This document shows, one piece after another, positions 27,070-36,646 of a stretch of 64,000 bases of DNA. Each line of letters opens with the position of its first letter. The stretch's first letter is position 1. The translations under genes were made by a program, and so were the position numbers. The notes below the pieces were generated by a model. The model was not told the DNA's origin and searched no databases. It was given only the letters and a program-made list of their open reading frames with translations. The DNA is taken from positions 248,001-312,000 of the forward strand of contig NZ_UAUI01000026.1 in the NCBI RefSeq assembly GCF_900455735.1, in the 5' to 3' direction. The stretch is from Rhodococcus wratislaviensis. GTDB taxonomy: Bacteria > Actinomycetota > Actinomycetes > Mycobacteriales > Mycobacteriaceae.

Positions 27070-27342
27070 ATGCAAGGTCTCGCTGTGGTCCTCTTCCCAG
27101 TGCTGCTGATGCTGTTTGCGCTGGCAATGGAGCGGGTGGAGTTCAGACTCCGCCGGCTCACGGTTCGTCAGCAAGAGGTGGAAGAGTTCCTCGACCAGGC
27201 AAGTCACGACGAAGTGGCCACCCTGGCCCACGAAGGTTTCCCCCACGCATTGGCACGCTTCCATCGACGTCGCAAGGGTCGGTCGGGCTTCGAAGCCGAC
27301 GACGCCGCCGTCACCGAAGTGGGCTCGCGGCGCGCCAGCTGA
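27070..27342 (+). CDS. Small membrane protein (Rv3675 type)
   Basis: 90 residues. One N-terminal membrane helix (MQGLAVVLFPVLLMLFALAM) is followed by a charged cytoplasmic domain ending in a basic region (HRRRKGRSGF). ATG 27070 was chosen because it begins the hydrophobic segment. The gene is divergent from nth and precedes crp in both this genome and mycobacteria. No function known. Confidence 0.72.
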   Translation: MQGLAVVLFPVLLMLFALAMERVEFRLRRLTVRQQEVEEFLDQASHDEVATLAHEGFPHALARFHRRRKGRSGFEADDAAVTEVGSRRAS

Positions 27343-27561
27343 GCGCTGGGCAGCCCCCGAATCAGCACACCGCAGGACGCATCCCCCGGTTAACTTTTGC
27401 GACTTCCGTGGTATCGGTCACTCAGACCGAGCCGTCTCAACGTAGACTTCAGAGCCGTACCTGTTGCACAGCGACACGCCGCGGATCACCGGGGCACCGT
27501 CGACATGCAGCAAATCGCGCACAATATGCATACAGACGAACAATATTCCCAAGGAGCGCAC

Positions 27562-28236
27562 GTGGACGACGTCCTGGCAAGAGCCGGCATCTTCCAAGGA
27601 GTCGAGCCCTCAGCGGTAGCGGCGCTGACCAAGCAGCTGCAGCCTGTCGACTTCCCCCGCGGACATGTCATCTTCAACGAAGGTGAGCCCGGTGACCGCC
27701 TGTACATCATCGTTTCGGGCAAGGTGAAGATCGGCCGCCGCTCGCCGGACGGCCGTGAGAACCTGCTGACGATCATGGGCCCGTCCGACATGTTCGGTGA
27801 GCTGTCCATCTTCGACCCGGGTCCTCGTACGTCCACCGCCACGACCGTCACCGAGGTCCGCGCGGTCAGCATGGACCGCGAAGCGCTCAAGGCATGGATC
27901 GACCACCGCCCCGAGATCGCCGAACAGCTCCTGCGGGTGCTCGCGCGCCGTCTGCGTCGTACCAACAACAACCTGGCCGACCTCATCTTCACGGACGTTC
28001 CCGGTCGTGTCGCCAAGGCCCTGCTGCAGCTCGCGCAGCGGTTCGGCACCCAGGAGGCGGGTTCCCTGCGTGTCACCCACGACCTCACGCAGGAAGAGAT
28101 CGCCCAGCTCGTCGGCGCTTCCCGTGAGACCGTCAACAAGGCGCTCGCCGACTTCGCCCACCGCGGATGGCTGCGCCTCGAAGGCAAGAGCGTGCTGATC
28201 TCCGACTCCGAGCGCCTGGCACGTCGCGCGCGGTAG
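27562..28236 (+). CDS. crp: Crp/Fnr-family cAMP receptor protein
   Basis: 224 residues from GTG 27562, the same length as M. tuberculosis Crp (Rv3676) and nearly identical as remembered. The cyclic-nucleotide domain (1-115) has [21 protein letters not shown] and the phosphate-binding cassette [18 protein letters not shown]. The helix-turn-helix (about 175-200) reads [20 protein letters not shown]. The start is supported by AAGGAG 5-10 nt before GTG. A long untranslated 5' region (27343-27561) shows no other gene. It would bind TGTGA-N6-TCACA sites such as that before acs. Confidence 0.97.
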   Translation: MDDVLARAGIFQGVEPSAVAALTKQLQPVDFPRGHVIFNEGEPGDRLYIIVSGKVKIGRRSPDGRENLLTIMGPSDMFGELSIFDPGPRTSTATTVTEVRAVSMDREALKAWIDHRPEIAEQLLRVLARRLRRTNNNLADLIFTDVPGRVAKALLQLAQRFGTQEAGSLRVTHDLTQEEIAQLVGASRETVNKALADFAHRGWLRLEGKSVLISDSERLARRAR

Positions 28237-28248
28237 TCCCCCGCACCT

Positions 28249-28293
28249 ACGACTGCGGCCACCCCCTCACACCGAGGGGGTGGCCGCAGTCGT
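28249..28293. terminator. Strong bidirectional terminator after crp
   Basis: Perfect 20-bp stem (28249-28268 with 28274-28293), loop ACACC, followed by TT on the plus strand. It lies between the convergent crp and metallo-beta-lactamase genes and should serve both. Confidence 0.9.
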
Positions 28294-28301
28294 TTCAGTG
28301 A

Positions 28302-29093
28302 CTAGTCGAGGCTGCGCAGGTAGGCGAGCTGCACATTGACGGACTTCTCCGCCACCGGCCACAACTTCGGGTCGACGTCGGAGTAGACGTGCTCGACCAC
28401 CTCGCGGACGCTGGGGGTGCCGCCGAGCGCGCCGAGCGCGGCCCGCACCTGGTCGAGTCGCTCCTCGCGATGATCGAGGTACTGCTGCGCGACGACGTTC
28501 AGTTCGGGCAGTTCGGGTCCGTGGCCGGGCATCACCCGGTGTCCGGCCCCGAGGTCCAGCAGGCGGCGCAGCGATGACAGGTAGTCGCCGAGGTCGCCGT
28601 CCGTGTCGTCGAGCACCGTGGTGCCGCGGCCGAGGATCGTGTCGCCGGTGAGGACGGTGCCCTCACCTTCCACGGTGAAGGACACCGAATCCTTCGTGTG
28701 CCCGGGCGTGGCGATAACCGTGAGGGTGAGCCCCGCGACGTCGATGGTCTCGCCGTCCACGAGGGTGTCGCCGCCGCCGCGGAGGAATTCGGGGTCCACC
28801 GAACGCACGGGCGCGCCGGTGAGTTCGAAGAACCGCTGCACTCCCCCGGTGTGGTCGAAATGACGGTGCGTGATCAGCGTCAGTGCGACCGGTCCGAGTG
28901 CCGCGACGCGGGCGAGATGCTCCTCGTCGGCGTCACCCGGGTCGATCACCACACACTCGTCCCGGCCCGGCGCACGCAGAATCCACGTGTTGGTTCCGTC
29001 GAGCGTCATCATGCCGGGATTGTTCTCGAGCATCACCGAGACGATCGGGGTGACCTCCCGCACCTGGGCGTAGGCCGGATGGGCAAGTGTCAT
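28302..29093 (-). CDS. Metallo-beta-lactamase fold hydrolase (LACTB2/glyoxalase II-like)
   Basis: 263 residues. The zinc-binding motif is TLITHRHFDHTGGVQRFF (HxHxDH), with further His/Asp ligands in TPGHTKDSVSF and TGDTILGRG. The C-terminus has the winged helix-like region of the LACTB2 type. It could be an endoribonuclease or thioester hydrolase; the substrate cannot be assigned. It follows the RidA gene by 4 nt in an operon. Rv3677c counterpart. Confidence 0.9.
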   Translation of the reverse strand: MTLAHPAYAQVREVTPIVSVMLENNPGMMTLDGTNTWILRAPGRDECVVIDPGDADEEHLARVAALGPVALTLITHRHFDHTGGVQRFFELTGAPVRSVDPEFLRGGGDTLVDGETIDVAGLTLTVIATPGHTKDSVSFTVEGEGTVLTGDTILGRGTTVLDDTDGDLGDYLSSLRRLLDLGAGHRVMPGHGPELPELNVVAQQYLDHREERLDQVRAALGALGGTPSVREVVEHVYSDVDPKLWPVAEKSVNVQLAYLRSLD

Positions 29094-29097
29094 GGCA

Positions 29098-29574
29098 CTA
29101 CGACTCCGGCTGCACTTCGGCGATCAGCTCCACCTCGACGGGGGCGCCGAGCGGCAATTCCGCGACGCCGACAGCCGACCGCGCGTGGGCACCCGCGTCA
29201 CCGAACACCTCGCCGAGGAATTCGGAAGCGCCGTTCACAACGCCGGGCTGACCGGTGAATCCCTCGGCGGACGCGACGAATCCGACGACCTTCACGATCC
29301 GCACCACCGAGTCGATGCCGACGAGCGCGTCGATCGCCGCGAGCGCATTGAGTGCGCAGGCCCGGGCCGCGGCCTTGGCGTCTTCGTCCGACACGCCGGC
29401 GCCGAGCTTGCCCGCGATCGTCAGGTTGCCCTCGACGATCGGCAGCTGCCCCGACGTGTAGACGTAGTTGCCGGTGCGCACGGCGGGCACGTAGGCGGCC
29501 ACCGGCGGGACGACGGACGGCAGCGTGATGCCGAGCTCGGCGAGGCGGGCGGTCCAGTTCTGTGTCTCTGCCAC
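29098..29574 (-). CDS. RidA/YjgF family protein
   Basis: 158 residues of the Rid family (TdcF/YjgF fold, trimeric). The N-terminal core has PAVRTGNYVYTSGQLP. The conserved late motif is present in modified form (ARSAVGVAELPLGAPVEVELIA), with Arg followed by Ser-Ala. Family members hydrolyse reactive enamines or imines made by PLP enzymes. This belongs to a subgroup with a shorter conserved Arg region, so deaminase activity is uncertain. Rv3678c counterpart, downstream of the small DUF4177 gene. Confidence 0.88.
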   Translation of the reverse strand: MAETQNWTARLAELGITLPSVVPPVAAYVPAVRTGNYVYTSGQLPIVEGNLTIAGKLGAGVSDEDAKAAARACALNALAAIDALVGIDSVVRIVKVVGFVASAEGFTGQPGVVNGASEFLGEVFGDAGAHARSAVGVAELPLGAPVEVELIAEVQPES

Positions 29575-29579
29575 GGCCG

Positions 29580-29744
29580 TCAGCCCTTCGGACGCTTCAG
29601 GTACGCGACGTGCTGCTCACCGGTGGGTCCGGGCAGAACCGTCACCAGTTCCCAGCCGTCGGTGCCCCACTGGTCGAGGATCTGCTTGGTCGCATGTGTG
29701 AGCAGCGGAACGGTGGCGTACTCCCAGGAAGTCAATTCACTCAT
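29580..29744 (-). CDS. DUF4177 small protein (Rv3678A type)
   Basis: 54 residues, ATG 29744 to TGA 29580. It starts MSELTSWEYATVPLLTHA and contains ILDQWGTDGWELVTVLPGP, the Gly-Trp-Glu-Leu-Val core that defines DUF4177. It ends in LKRPKG. Function unknown. It is the first gene of the DUF4177-RidA-MBL operon (5 nt gap to the RidA gene) and is divergent from the ArsA-like pair, 54 nt apart. Confidence 0.85.
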   Translation of the reverse strand: MSELTSWEYATVPLLTHATKQILDQWGTDGWELVTVLPGPTGEQHVAYLKRPKG

Positions 29745-29798
29745 GCCGGTGAGCCTATCCCCCGCACATCCCGGCTCCCAGACTTATAGGCTCGACCC

Positions 29799-30815
29799 GT
29801 GGTTGCATCCCCAGACCAGCTCACCCCGACGTGGCCCGAGAAGGCTGCGCGGGCCCGGCTGCACTTCGTCTCCGGAAAGGGCGGCACCGGAAAGTCCACG
29901 GTGGCCGCCGCGTTGGCTCTCGCGCTGGCCGAGGGCGGGCGTCGCGTGCTGCTCGTGGAAGTCGAGGGCCGGCAGGGGATCGCCCAGCTCTTCGACGTGC
30001 CCCCGCTGCCGCCGCAGGAGACGAAAGTCGCGGCCGCCGAGGGTGGCGGGGAGGTCATGGCGCTGGCCATCGACATCGAGACCGCGTTCCTCGAATACCT
30101 CGAGATGTTCTACAACCTCGGCTTCGCCGGCCGCGCGATGCGCAAGTTCGGCGCCATCGAGTTCGCCACCACCATCGCACCGGGGCTTCGGGACGTGCTG
30201 CTGACCGGCAAGATCAAGGAATGCGTGGTGCGCACCGACAAGTCCGGGAAGCGGGCGTACGACGCCGTCGTCGTGGATGCCCCGCCGACCGGGCGGATCG
30301 GCAACTTCCTCGACGTGACGAAGGCGATGGCGGACCTCGCGAAGGGCGGGCCGGTGCGCTCGCAGAGTGAGGGCGTCGTGCGCCTGCTGCATTCCGACGA
30401 GACCGTCGTCCACCTCGTGACGCTGCTCGAGGCGCTTCCGGTGCAGGAGACCACCGACGCCGCAGAGGAACTGGCCCGCGCCGATCTGCGGCTGGGCACC
30501 ATCGTCGTCAACCGCACCAGCCCGCAGTTCCTGCCCGCCGAGACGCTGGCCGACGCCGCGAAGGGCCGCATCGACGCCGAGGCCATCCGCGCCGGGCTGC
30601 AGAAGAGCGGGATCACCCTCGACGACGAGGATTTCGCCGGGTTGCTCACCGAGACGATCGAACACGCATCCGTGCTCGAGGCGCAGGAGGAGAGCGCCGG
30701 AGCCCTCAGCGAAGTGGACGGGGCGCGACTGCATCTGCCGTCCCTCGCCGACGGTGTCGACCTGGGCGGGCTGTACGAACTCGCCGAATATCTGACGGAA
30801 CAGGGTGTCCGATGA
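29799..30815 (+). CDS. ArsA-like P-loop ATPase, first subunit (Rv3679 type)
   Basis: 338 residues from GTG 29799. The Walker A is [16 protein letters not shown] with the deviant signature Lys of the ArsA/Get3/MinD group. Switch motifs are [10 protein letters not shown] and [16 protein letters not shown]. It forms a translationally coupled pair with the next gene (ATGA). In M. tuberculosis the pair is reported as a membrane-associated complex rather than an arsenite pump; no ars genes are present here. The client or cargo is unknown. Confidence 0.88.
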   Translation: MVASPDQLTPTWPEKAARARLHFVSGKGGTGKSTVAAALALALAEGGRRVLLVEVEGRQGIAQLFDVPPLPPQETKVAAAEGGGEVMALAIDIETAFLEYLEMFYNLGFAGRAMRKFGAIEFATTIAPGLRDVLLTGKIKECVVRTDKSGKRAYDAVVVDAPPTGRIGNFLDVTKAMADLAKGGPVRSQSEGVVRLLHSDETVVHLVTLLEALPVQETTDAAEELARADLRLGTIVVNRTSPQFLPAETLADAAKGRIDAEAIRAGLQKSGITLDDEDFAGLLTETIEHASVLEAQEESAGALSEVDGARLHLPSLADGVDLGGLYELAEYLTEQGVR

Positions 30816-31951
30816 CCCAGACAACTGAACACGAGCGTCGCCGCACCGCCTCCGCTCTTGATGTCGCGGGGATTCTGCAGAACAAGGCCACGCGGATCGT
30901 GGTGTGCTGTGGCGCCGGTGGCGTCGGCAAGACCACCACGGCAGCATCGCTGGCACTGCGTGCGGCGGAGCAGGGGCGGAAAGTGGTCGTGCTGACCATC
31001 GACCCCGCACGCCGGCTCGCGCAGGCGCTCGGCGTCGCGGAACTCGACAACTCGCCGCAACCCGTGCAGCTCGGACCGGACGCGACGGGCGAACTGCACG
31101 CCATGATGCTCAACATGCGTCGCACGTTCGACGAGATGGTGATCGAGCACTCCACACCCGAGAAGGCGGAGCAGATTCTCGCGAACCCCTTCTATCAGAC
31201 CGTCGCCACCTCGTTTTCGGGAACGCAGGAGTACATGGCGATGGAGAAGCTGGGGCAGCTCGCCTCCAGCGACAAATGGGACCTGGTGATCGTCGACACC
31301 CCGCCGTCCCGCAACGCCCTGGACTTCCTCGACGCACCCCAGCGTCTGGGCGCTTTCCTCGACGGTCGCATGATCCGGTTGCTCACCGCGCCGGGTCGCG
31401 GTCTCACCCGGCTCGTCACCGGCGCGATGGGCCTGGCGCTGCGCGGCGTCTCCACCATCGTGGGTAGTCAGATGCTGTCGGACGCCTCGAGTTTCGTGCA
31501 GTCCCTGGACTCGATGTTCGGCGGATTCCGGGAAAGAGCCACGCGTACTTACGAATTGCTCCGGCAGCCGGGCACGAAGTTTCTGGTGATCGCGGCAGCG
31601 GAGCCGGATGCACTGCGGGAGGCGGCGTTCTTCGTCGACCGGCTCGCAGGCGACGAGATGCCGCTCGCGGGCCTCGTCCTGAATCGGACGCACCCCACTC
31701 TCAGTTCCCTGTCGGCCGATCACGCGGTCACTGCCGCCGACCAACTCGGGGACCAAGACCCCCTCACCGCCGCTGTGCTGCGGATCCACGCCCATCGGGC
31801 GGTGATCGCCAAGCGTGAGGTCCAACTACTGAGCCGGTTCACGGCCGCCCACCCTCGGGTGCCGATCGTCGGCGTGCCCTCGCTGCCGTTCGAGGTGTCG
31901 GACCTCGAGGCCTTGAGAGCGGTAGGTGACCAGCTCACCCGCACGAGCTGA
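30812..31951 (+). CDS. ArsA-like P-loop ATPase, second subunit (Rv3680 type)
   Basis: 379 residues. Walker A is [18 protein letters not shown]; the switch regions are [15 protein letters not shown] and [17 protein letters not shown]. It resembles Get3/ArsA ATPases and lacks an arsenite-binding Cys triad that I can identify. It is expected to form a heterodimer with the preceding product because of the 4-nt overlap and matched fold. A 16-nt palindrome overlaps its stop codon. Confidence 0.88.
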   Translation: MTQTTEHERRRTASALDVAGILQNKATRIVVCCGAGGVGKTTTAASLALRAAEQGRKVVVLTIDPARRLAQALGVAELDNSPQPVQLGPDATGELHAMMLNMRRTFDEMVIEHSTPEKAEQILANPFYQTVATSFSGTQEYMAMEKLGQLASSDKWDLVIVDTPPSRNALDFLDAPQRLGAFLDGRMIRLLTAPGRGLTRLVTGAMGLALRGVSTIVGSQMLSDASSFVQSLDSMFGGFRERATRTYELLRQPGTKFLVIAAAEPDALREAAFFVDRLAGDEMPLAGLVLNRTHPTLSSLSADHAVTAADQLGDQDPLTAAVLRIHAHRAVIAKREVQLLSRFTAAHPRVPIVGVPSLPFEVSDLEALRAVGDQLTRTS

Positions 31952-31959
31952 TCAGCTCG
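31944..31959. terminator. Short palindrome over the stop codon, candidate terminator
   Basis: CGAGCTGATCAGCTCG is a perfect 16-nt palindrome containing the TGA (31949-31951) of the second ArsA-like gene. It lies 56 nt before the convergent whiB4 end. No T-run is present. Confidence 0.35.
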
Positions 31960-32014
31960 CTGCCGGAGAACCGGTCACCCGCCTGTGGCCTGTCTGCGAA
32001 TCAGATACCGAACG

Positions 32015-32338
32015 TCAGACAGCGGACTGGTGCTGCCGCTGAGCTTCGAAGAAATCGGACCATGATTCCACCTCGGGGTGCTGCTTGAGCAACGCCCGGC
32101 GCTGACGTTCCGTCATGCCACCCCACACGCCGAACTCGACACGATTGTCGAGAGCATCGGCTCCGCACTGCATCAATACCGGGCAATGCCGGCAAATGGT
32201 TGCGGCCTTGCGCTGTGCTGCGCCGCGTACAAAGAGTTGATCGGGATCGACTTCCCGGCAACGAGCCTGGGTGACCCAGGCGATTCGCGCTTCTGCTTGC
32301 TCGACGTCCAGACGGCTGGTTGGGGTGGTCATGTGCAT
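32015..32338 (-). CDS. whiB4: WhiB4 iron-sulfur redox regulator
   Basis: 107 residues from ATG 32338 (GAGGGG 7 nt upstream). Four Cys arranged C-x21-C-x2-C-x5-C (Cys 27 in ARCREVD, then CRHCPVLMQC) bind a [4Fe-4S] cluster. They are followed by the WhiB turn EFGVWGGMTERQRRAL. WhiB4 acts as a redox-sensing DNA-binding protein; in M. tuberculosis it governs the oxidative stress response. Divergent from ponA2 across 240 nt that contains a Crp-like site. Rv3681c counterpart. Confidence 0.93.
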   Translation of the reverse strand: MHMTTPTSRLDVEQAEARIAWVTQARCREVDPDQLFVRGAAQRKAATICRHCPVLMQCGADALDNRVEFGVWGGMTERQRRALLKQHPEVESWSDFFEAQRQHQSAV

Positions 32339-32409
32339 TCGTTTCCCCTCTTCGAGTCTGCACACCCCAGCACCTAGCACGCCGAGGCTGCACCACATAA
32401 GCGATGGGG

Positions 32410-32425
32410 TGTTATCTCCATCACA
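32410..32425 (-). promoter_or_regulatory. Crp-like site between whiB4 and ponA2
   Basis: Plus strand TGTTA-TCTCCA-TCACA (32410-32425) matches TGTGA-N6-TCACA at 9 of 10 positions. Its centre is about 80 nt before whiB4 and 160 nt before ponA2. The rest of 32339-32578 shows no gene. Confidence 0.35.
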
Positions 32426-32578
32426 CTGTTCCAACAATTTAGGTAAAGAAACCGCAACGCGCAAGACGAAGAACACGCTTTTTTGGTACGCCCGTCCATA
32501 CCCCGTGCTCAGGGCTTTTTCCTGGCCGAATTCTGCGCCCAACCAGCGCACCCACAGACCCCACGTACTCTGTAGATC

Positions 32579-34942
32579 GTGTCGATTGCAAAAACAGTGG
32601 GGAAGCTCGCAGGATCCTCCGCCTTGGCAGGAGTGCTCCTCGCCGGCGTGATGTTTCCGCTCGCCGGAGGGTTCGGTTACGCCTCCAACAGGGCGGCTGA
32701 CACCGTCGACAACGTCTCGGCCGAACTGGTCGAAGGAACCGTTCCCGCGGTCTCGACGATGGTCGACTCGGCGGGCAACCCCATCGCGTGGCTGTACGAC
32801 CAGCGCCGCTTCGAAGTGCCCAGCGACAAGATCTCGAACGAGATGAAGCTCGCCATCGTCTCCGTCGAGGACCGCCGCTTCCCGGAGCACAAGGGCGTCG
32901 ACTGGCAGGGCACGATGCGCGCCTTCCTGACCAACACCACGAGCGGTGAGGTGCAGCAGGGCGCGTCCACCCTCGACCAGCAGTATGTGAAGAACTACCA
33001 GCTGCTCGTCGTGGCCAAGACCGACGCCGAACGCCGGGCCGCGATCGAGACGACGCCCGCCCGCAAGATCCGCGAGATCCGGATGGCGCTGACACTCGAC
33101 AAGGAACTCACCAAGGACGAGATTCTCACCCGCTACCTCAACCTGGTTCCGTTCGGCAACGCCTCGTTCGGCATCCAGGACGCCGCACAGACCTACTTCG
33201 GCATCGACGCGTCCGAACTGAACACGCAGCAGTCCGCGATGCTCGCGGGCATGGTGCAGTCGAGTTCGGCGCTGAACCCGTACACGAACCCCGAGGGCGT
33301 CCTCGAACGACGCAACGTGGTTCTCGACACGATGATCTCGAACATTCCCGAGCGCGCCGCCGAACTCCGGCAGCTCAAGGAGACGCCCCTCGGTGTGCTC
33401 CCCGAGCCCAACCGGCTGCCCCGCGGGTGCATCGCCGCCGGTGACCGCGGCTTCTTCTGCGACTACGCCCTGCAGTATCTGGCCAACGCCGGCATCAGCC
33501 GCGAGCAGATCGACAAGGGCGGCTACCTGATCAAGACGACGCTCGACCCCGCGGTCCAGGCGTCGACCAAGGCGGCGCTCAGCTCGAACGCCAGCCCGGA
33601 ACTCGACGGCATCGCGAACGTCATGAACGTGGTCCAGCCCGGCCAGGATTCGCACCGGATCCTCGCGATGGGCAGCAGCCGCACCTACGGCCTCGACGCG
33701 AACGCCAACGAAACCGTGCAGGCCCAGCCGTACTCACTGGCCGGTCACGGCGCCGGGTCGATCTTCAAGATCTTCACGACGGCCGCCGCCATGGAGAAGG
33801 GCCTCGGCACGAACGCCATCCTGGACGTGCCCGGGCGGTTCGAGGCCCGGGGCATGGGTAGTGGTGGTGCGCGCGGTTGCCCCGCGGCCACGTACTGCGT
33901 CGAGAACGCTGGCAAATACCCGGCGGCACTGTCGGTGACGGACGCGCTGGCACAGTCGCCCAACACCGCGTTCGTCAAGCTGATCCAGGCGACCGGCGTC
34001 GCCCCCACCGTCGACATGGCGGTGCGGCTGGGTCTGCGCTCGTACGCCCAGCCCGGCACGTCGGGATTCGACGACCGCAGCATGGCGGACTTCCAGAAGG
34101 ATCAGAACCTGGGTTCGTTCACTCTCGGCCCCACGTGGATCAATCCGCTGGAACTGTCGAATGTCGCGGCGACACTCGCCTCGCACGGCAAGTGGTGCCC
34201 GCCCACTCCCATCGATTCGGTCTTCGACCGTGAGGGCAAGCCCGTCTCGGTCACCCAGCAGGCCTGCGAGCAGGTGGTCGAACCCGGCCTCGCCGACACC
34301 CTCACCAACGCCATGAGCAAGGACGACAAGCCCGGCGGCACGTCCGCCGGAGCGGCGGGCAGCGTCGGCTGGACACTCCCGATGGCGGGCAAGACGGGTA
34401 CCACGGAGTCCCACATGTCCTCGGGCTTCCTCGGGTTCACCAACAACTTCGCCGCCGCCGTCTACGTGTTCGGTGACTCGCCGACGCCGGGTGAAATCTG
34501 CTCGGCCCCGCTGCGGCCGTGTGGTGACGGAAACCTGTTCGGCGGAAACGAACCGGCGCGCACCTGGTATGCGGCGATGAATCCGATCGCCAACAACTTC
34601 GGGCCGACGACGCTGCCGCCGGTCGACCAGAAGTACGCGCGGGGTTCACAGAACGGTCAGGTTCCGGACGTGACCGGGCTGAGCCAGTCGGCCGCGACGT
34701 CCCGTCTGCAGGGCGCGGGGTTCACCGTGAACGCGGTCACCACCGAGTCGCAGGCGGCCAAGGGGACGGTCACGAGCGCATCGCCGTCCGGTTCGGCCAT
34801 TCCGGGGTCGACCATCACGATCTACGTCAGCGACGGATCGGTGAAGGCCGCTCCCCCGCAGGCGCCGGCTCAAGGGATCCCGGTTCCGCCCATCCAGCTG
34901 CCCGGCCTGCCGCCGATCCAGCTGCCGCCCATACCGCGGTAA
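32579..34942 (+). CDS. ponA2: Bifunctional penicillin-binding protein PonA2 (class A, PASTA domain)
   Basis: 787 residues from GTG 32579. An N-terminal membrane anchor (about 10-35) precedes the GT51 glycosyltransferase domain (SVEDRRFPEHKGVDWQG and QGASTLDQQYVKNY). The transpeptidase has SxxK in GAGSIFKIFTTAAA, SxN in AQSPNTAFVKL and KTG in MAGKTGTTESH. A single PASTA domain (about 695-760) and a proline-rich tail follow. It polymerises and crosslinks peptidoglycan outside the membrane. Rv3682 counterpart, divergent from whiB4; a 40-nt palindrome lies after the stop. Confidence 0.96.
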   Translation: MSIAKTVGKLAGSSALAGVLLAGVMFPLAGGFGYASNRAADTVDNVSAELVEGTVPAVSTMVDSAGNPIAWLYDQRRFEVPSDKISNEMKLAIVSVEDRRFPEHKGVDWQGTMRAFLTNTTSGEVQQGASTLDQQYVKNYQLLVVAKTDAERRAAIETTPARKIREIRMALTLDKELTKDEILTRYLNLVPFGNASFGIQDAAQTYFGIDASELNTQQSAMLAGMVQSSSALNPYTNPEGVLERRNVVLDTMISNIPERAAELRQLKETPLGVLPEPNRLPRGCIAAGDRGFFCDYALQYLANAGISREQIDKGGYLIKTTLDPAVQASTKAALSSNASPELDGIANVMNVVQPGQDSHRILAMGSSRTYGLDANANETVQAQPYSLAGHGAGSIFKIFTTAAAMEKGLGTNAILDVPGRFEARGMGSGGARGCPAATYCVENAGKYPAALSVTDALAQSPNTAFVKLIQATGVAPTVDMAVRLGLRSYAQPGTSGFDDRSMADFQKDQNLGSFTLGPTWINPLELSNVAATLASHGKWCPPTPIDSVFDREGKPVSVTQQACEQVVEPGLADTLTNAMSKDDKPGGTSAGAAGSVGWTLPMAGKTGTTESHMSSGFLGFTNNFAAAVYVFGDSPTPGEICSAPLRPCGDGNLFGGNEPARTWYAAMNPIANNFGPTTLPPVDQKYARGSQNGQVPDVTGLSQSAATSRLQGAGFTVNAVTTESQAAKGTVTSASPSGSAIPGSTITIYVSDGSVKAAPPQAPAQGIPVPPIQLPGLPPIQLPPIPR

Positions 34943-34948
34943 CCCCAG

Positions 34949-34988
34949 GTGAGTGGGAAAGTGTGTCGACGCACGCTTTCCCACTCAC
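34949..34988. repeat. 40-nt palindrome, copy 3 (GTGAGTGGGAAAG type)
   Basis: GTGAGTGGGAAAG (34949-34961) faces CTTTCCCACTCAC; further inward GTGTG faces CGCAC with one mismatch. It lies between the ponA2 stop (34942) and the convergent yqeY stop (34997). The left flank AACCCCAG is identical to that of copy 6 at 50730. Confidence 0.87.
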
Positions 34989-34996
34989 GTCGGGGG

Positions 34997-35464
34997 TCAG
35001 AGGCGGGACTTCACCGCGTGCGAGAGCCGCGAACCGTCGGCCTTGCCGCCCGCGAGTGCACCGGCGGCCTTCATGACCTGACCCATCTGGCGCATGCCGG
35101 GACGCTCACCGATTTCCTCGGCCACCTGAGCGATCGCGGTGTCCACGACGTCGACCAGTTCGGCGTCGGTCAGCGGCGTCGGGAGGTACTCGTCGATGAT
35201 CTGCGCCTCGGCCCGCTCCTGCGCTGCCAGCTCACCTCGACCGTTCTCGGTGTAGATCTCGGCGGACTCGCCGCGCTTCTTCGACTCCTTCGCGAGGACC
35301 TTCAGCACCTCGTCGTCGGTGAGTTCGCGGGCTTCCTTGCCGGAGACCTCCTCGGTCTGCACGGCGGCCATCAGCATGCGGATGGTGGCGGTGCGCAGCG
35401 AATCCTTGGCCTTCATGGCGGCCGTCATGTCGGAGCGCAGTCTTGCTTTCAGTGAATCTGGCAT
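34997..35464 (-). CDS. GatB/YqeY domain protein
   Basis: 155 residues. It begins with a helical DALKARLRSDMTAAMKAKDSLR-like region (written here as MPDSLKARLRSDMTAAMKAK), then RTATIRMLMAAVQTEEVSGK. The later part (VVDTAIAQVAEEIGERPGMRQ) matches the GatB/YqeY tail domain found in tRNA-amidotransferase subunit B. Stand-alone YqeY proteins may help tRNA-dependent amidotransfer; the exact role is unknown. Start ATG 35464, 67 nt from the divergent metallophosphoesterase. Confidence 0.9.
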   Translation of the reverse strand: MPDSLKARLRSDMTAAMKAKDSLRTATIRMLMAAVQTEEVSGKEARELTDDEVLKVLAKESKKRGESAEIYTENGRGELAAQERAEAQIIDEYLPTPLTDAELVDVVDTAIAQVAEEIGERPGMRQMGQVMKAAGALAGGKADGSRLSHAVKSRL

Positions 35465-35531
35465 GGGCGAAACGCTACGCGCCCCGATTCGTCCACTGCA
35501 TCTCGATTGCGCTCATCAGTATCCTGGAAGA

Positions 35532-36503
35532 GTGTCTGACGAGTTCCGTGCCAACCTGACCCGCGCCGCCCTGGGTACGGCGGGTGCCGCCGCCCTCGGC
35601 ATCGGCTACGCCTCGCTCATCGAGCGCAATGCATTCGCGCTGCGTGAGGTCACGATGCCGGTACTCGAACCCGGGTCGTCGACGCTCCGTGTGCTGCACA
35701 TCAGCGACCTGCACATGATGCCCGGACAGCGGCTGAAACAGAACTGGCTGCGGGAACTGGACAACCTCGACCCCGACCTCGTCGTGAACACCGGCGACAA
35801 CCTGTCGCATCAGCGGGCGGTGCCCGCAGTGGTCCAGGCGCTGGGGAATCTGCTCGCCCGCCCCGGACTGTTCGTCTTCGGCAGCAACGACTACTTCGCG
35901 CCCAAGCCGAAGAACCCGCTCAAGTACTTCCGCAAGGAACACAAGCGCGTCCTCGGCGAGCCGCTGCCGTGGGGCGACCTCCGGGCCGCGTTCACCGAGC
36001 GCGGCTGGTTCGACGTCACGCACGTCCGCCGCGACCTCGAGGTGTCGGGTGTCCGGATCGCGTCGGCGGGTGTCGACGATCCGCACCTCAAGCGCGACCG
36101 GTACGACACCATCGCCGGTCCGCCCAATCCGCTGGCCGATCTCCGGCTGGGCATCACCCACTCGCCCGAGCCGCGGGTGCTCGACCGGTTCGCGGACGAC
36201 GGTTACGACCTCGTGCTGGCGGGCCACACGCACGGCGGTCAGCTGTGCCTGCCGTTCTACGGCGCGCTGGTCACCAATTGCGACATCGACCGTTCGCGGG
36301 TGAAGGGTCCGTCCAAGTGGGGCGCGCACACCCAGCTGCACGTGTCCGCGGGAATCGGGACGTCGCCGTGGGCGCCCGCCCGCTTCTGCTGCCGCCCCGA
36401 GGCGACGCTCCTCACGTTGGTTCCGGCTCAGCGCGGCGGCTCGGACGCCGACGCCGACCGGGGTCGCACCGAGTCGTCGGAGAGCACCGTTATACGGAAC
36501 TGA
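35532..36503 (+). CDS. Membrane-anchored metallophosphoesterase (YkuE-like, Rv3683 type)
   Basis: 323 residues from GTG 35532. A weakly hydrophobic N-terminal stretch (LGTAGAAALGIGYASLI) may be a signal anchor. The calcineurin-like fold is shown by HISDLHMM (Asp-x-His), VNTGDNLSHQ, GSNDYF and LAGHTHGGQLCLPF, which bind two metal ions. Family members include a lipid-A precursor-type hydrolase and phosphodiesterases; the substrate is unknown. This is the last gene that keeps mycobacterial order. The tRNA-Pro gene follows after 54 nt. Confidence 0.88.
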   Translation: MSDEFRANLTRAALGTAGAAALGIGYASLIERNAFALREVTMPVLEPGSSTLRVLHISDLHMMPGQRLKQNWLRELDNLDPDLVVNTGDNLSHQRAVPAVVQALGNLLARPGLFVFGSNDYFAPKPKNPLKYFRKEHKRVLGEPLPWGDLRAAFTERGWFDVTHVRRDLEVSGVRIASAGVDDPHLKRDRYDTIAGPPNPLADLRLGITHSPEPRVLDRFADDGYDLVLAGHTHGGQLCLPFYGALVTNCDIDRSRVKGPSKWGAHTQLHVSAGIGTSPWAPARFCCRPEATLLTLVPAQRGGSDADADRGRTESSESTVIRN

Positions 36504-36557
36504 CCAGGGGATTTAATGGTGACTGGTTGCGTAATGTAAGCTAGCCGAGGTTCAACA

Positions 36558-36631
<74 letters not shown>

Positions 36632-36646
36632 CAGTGTGAGACACCG

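Noticed and set aside
29799-31951. Arsenite efflux pump ATPase
   Set aside because: No arsB or arsenite-responsive genes adjoin the ArsA-like pair and no metal-binding Cys triad is apparent; the pair matches Rv3679/Rv3680.
32040-33655. Long minus-strand extension of whiB4 across ponA2
   Set aside because: Antisense to ponA2 domains that are fully recognisable; the WhiB family length and ribosome site favour ATG 32338.
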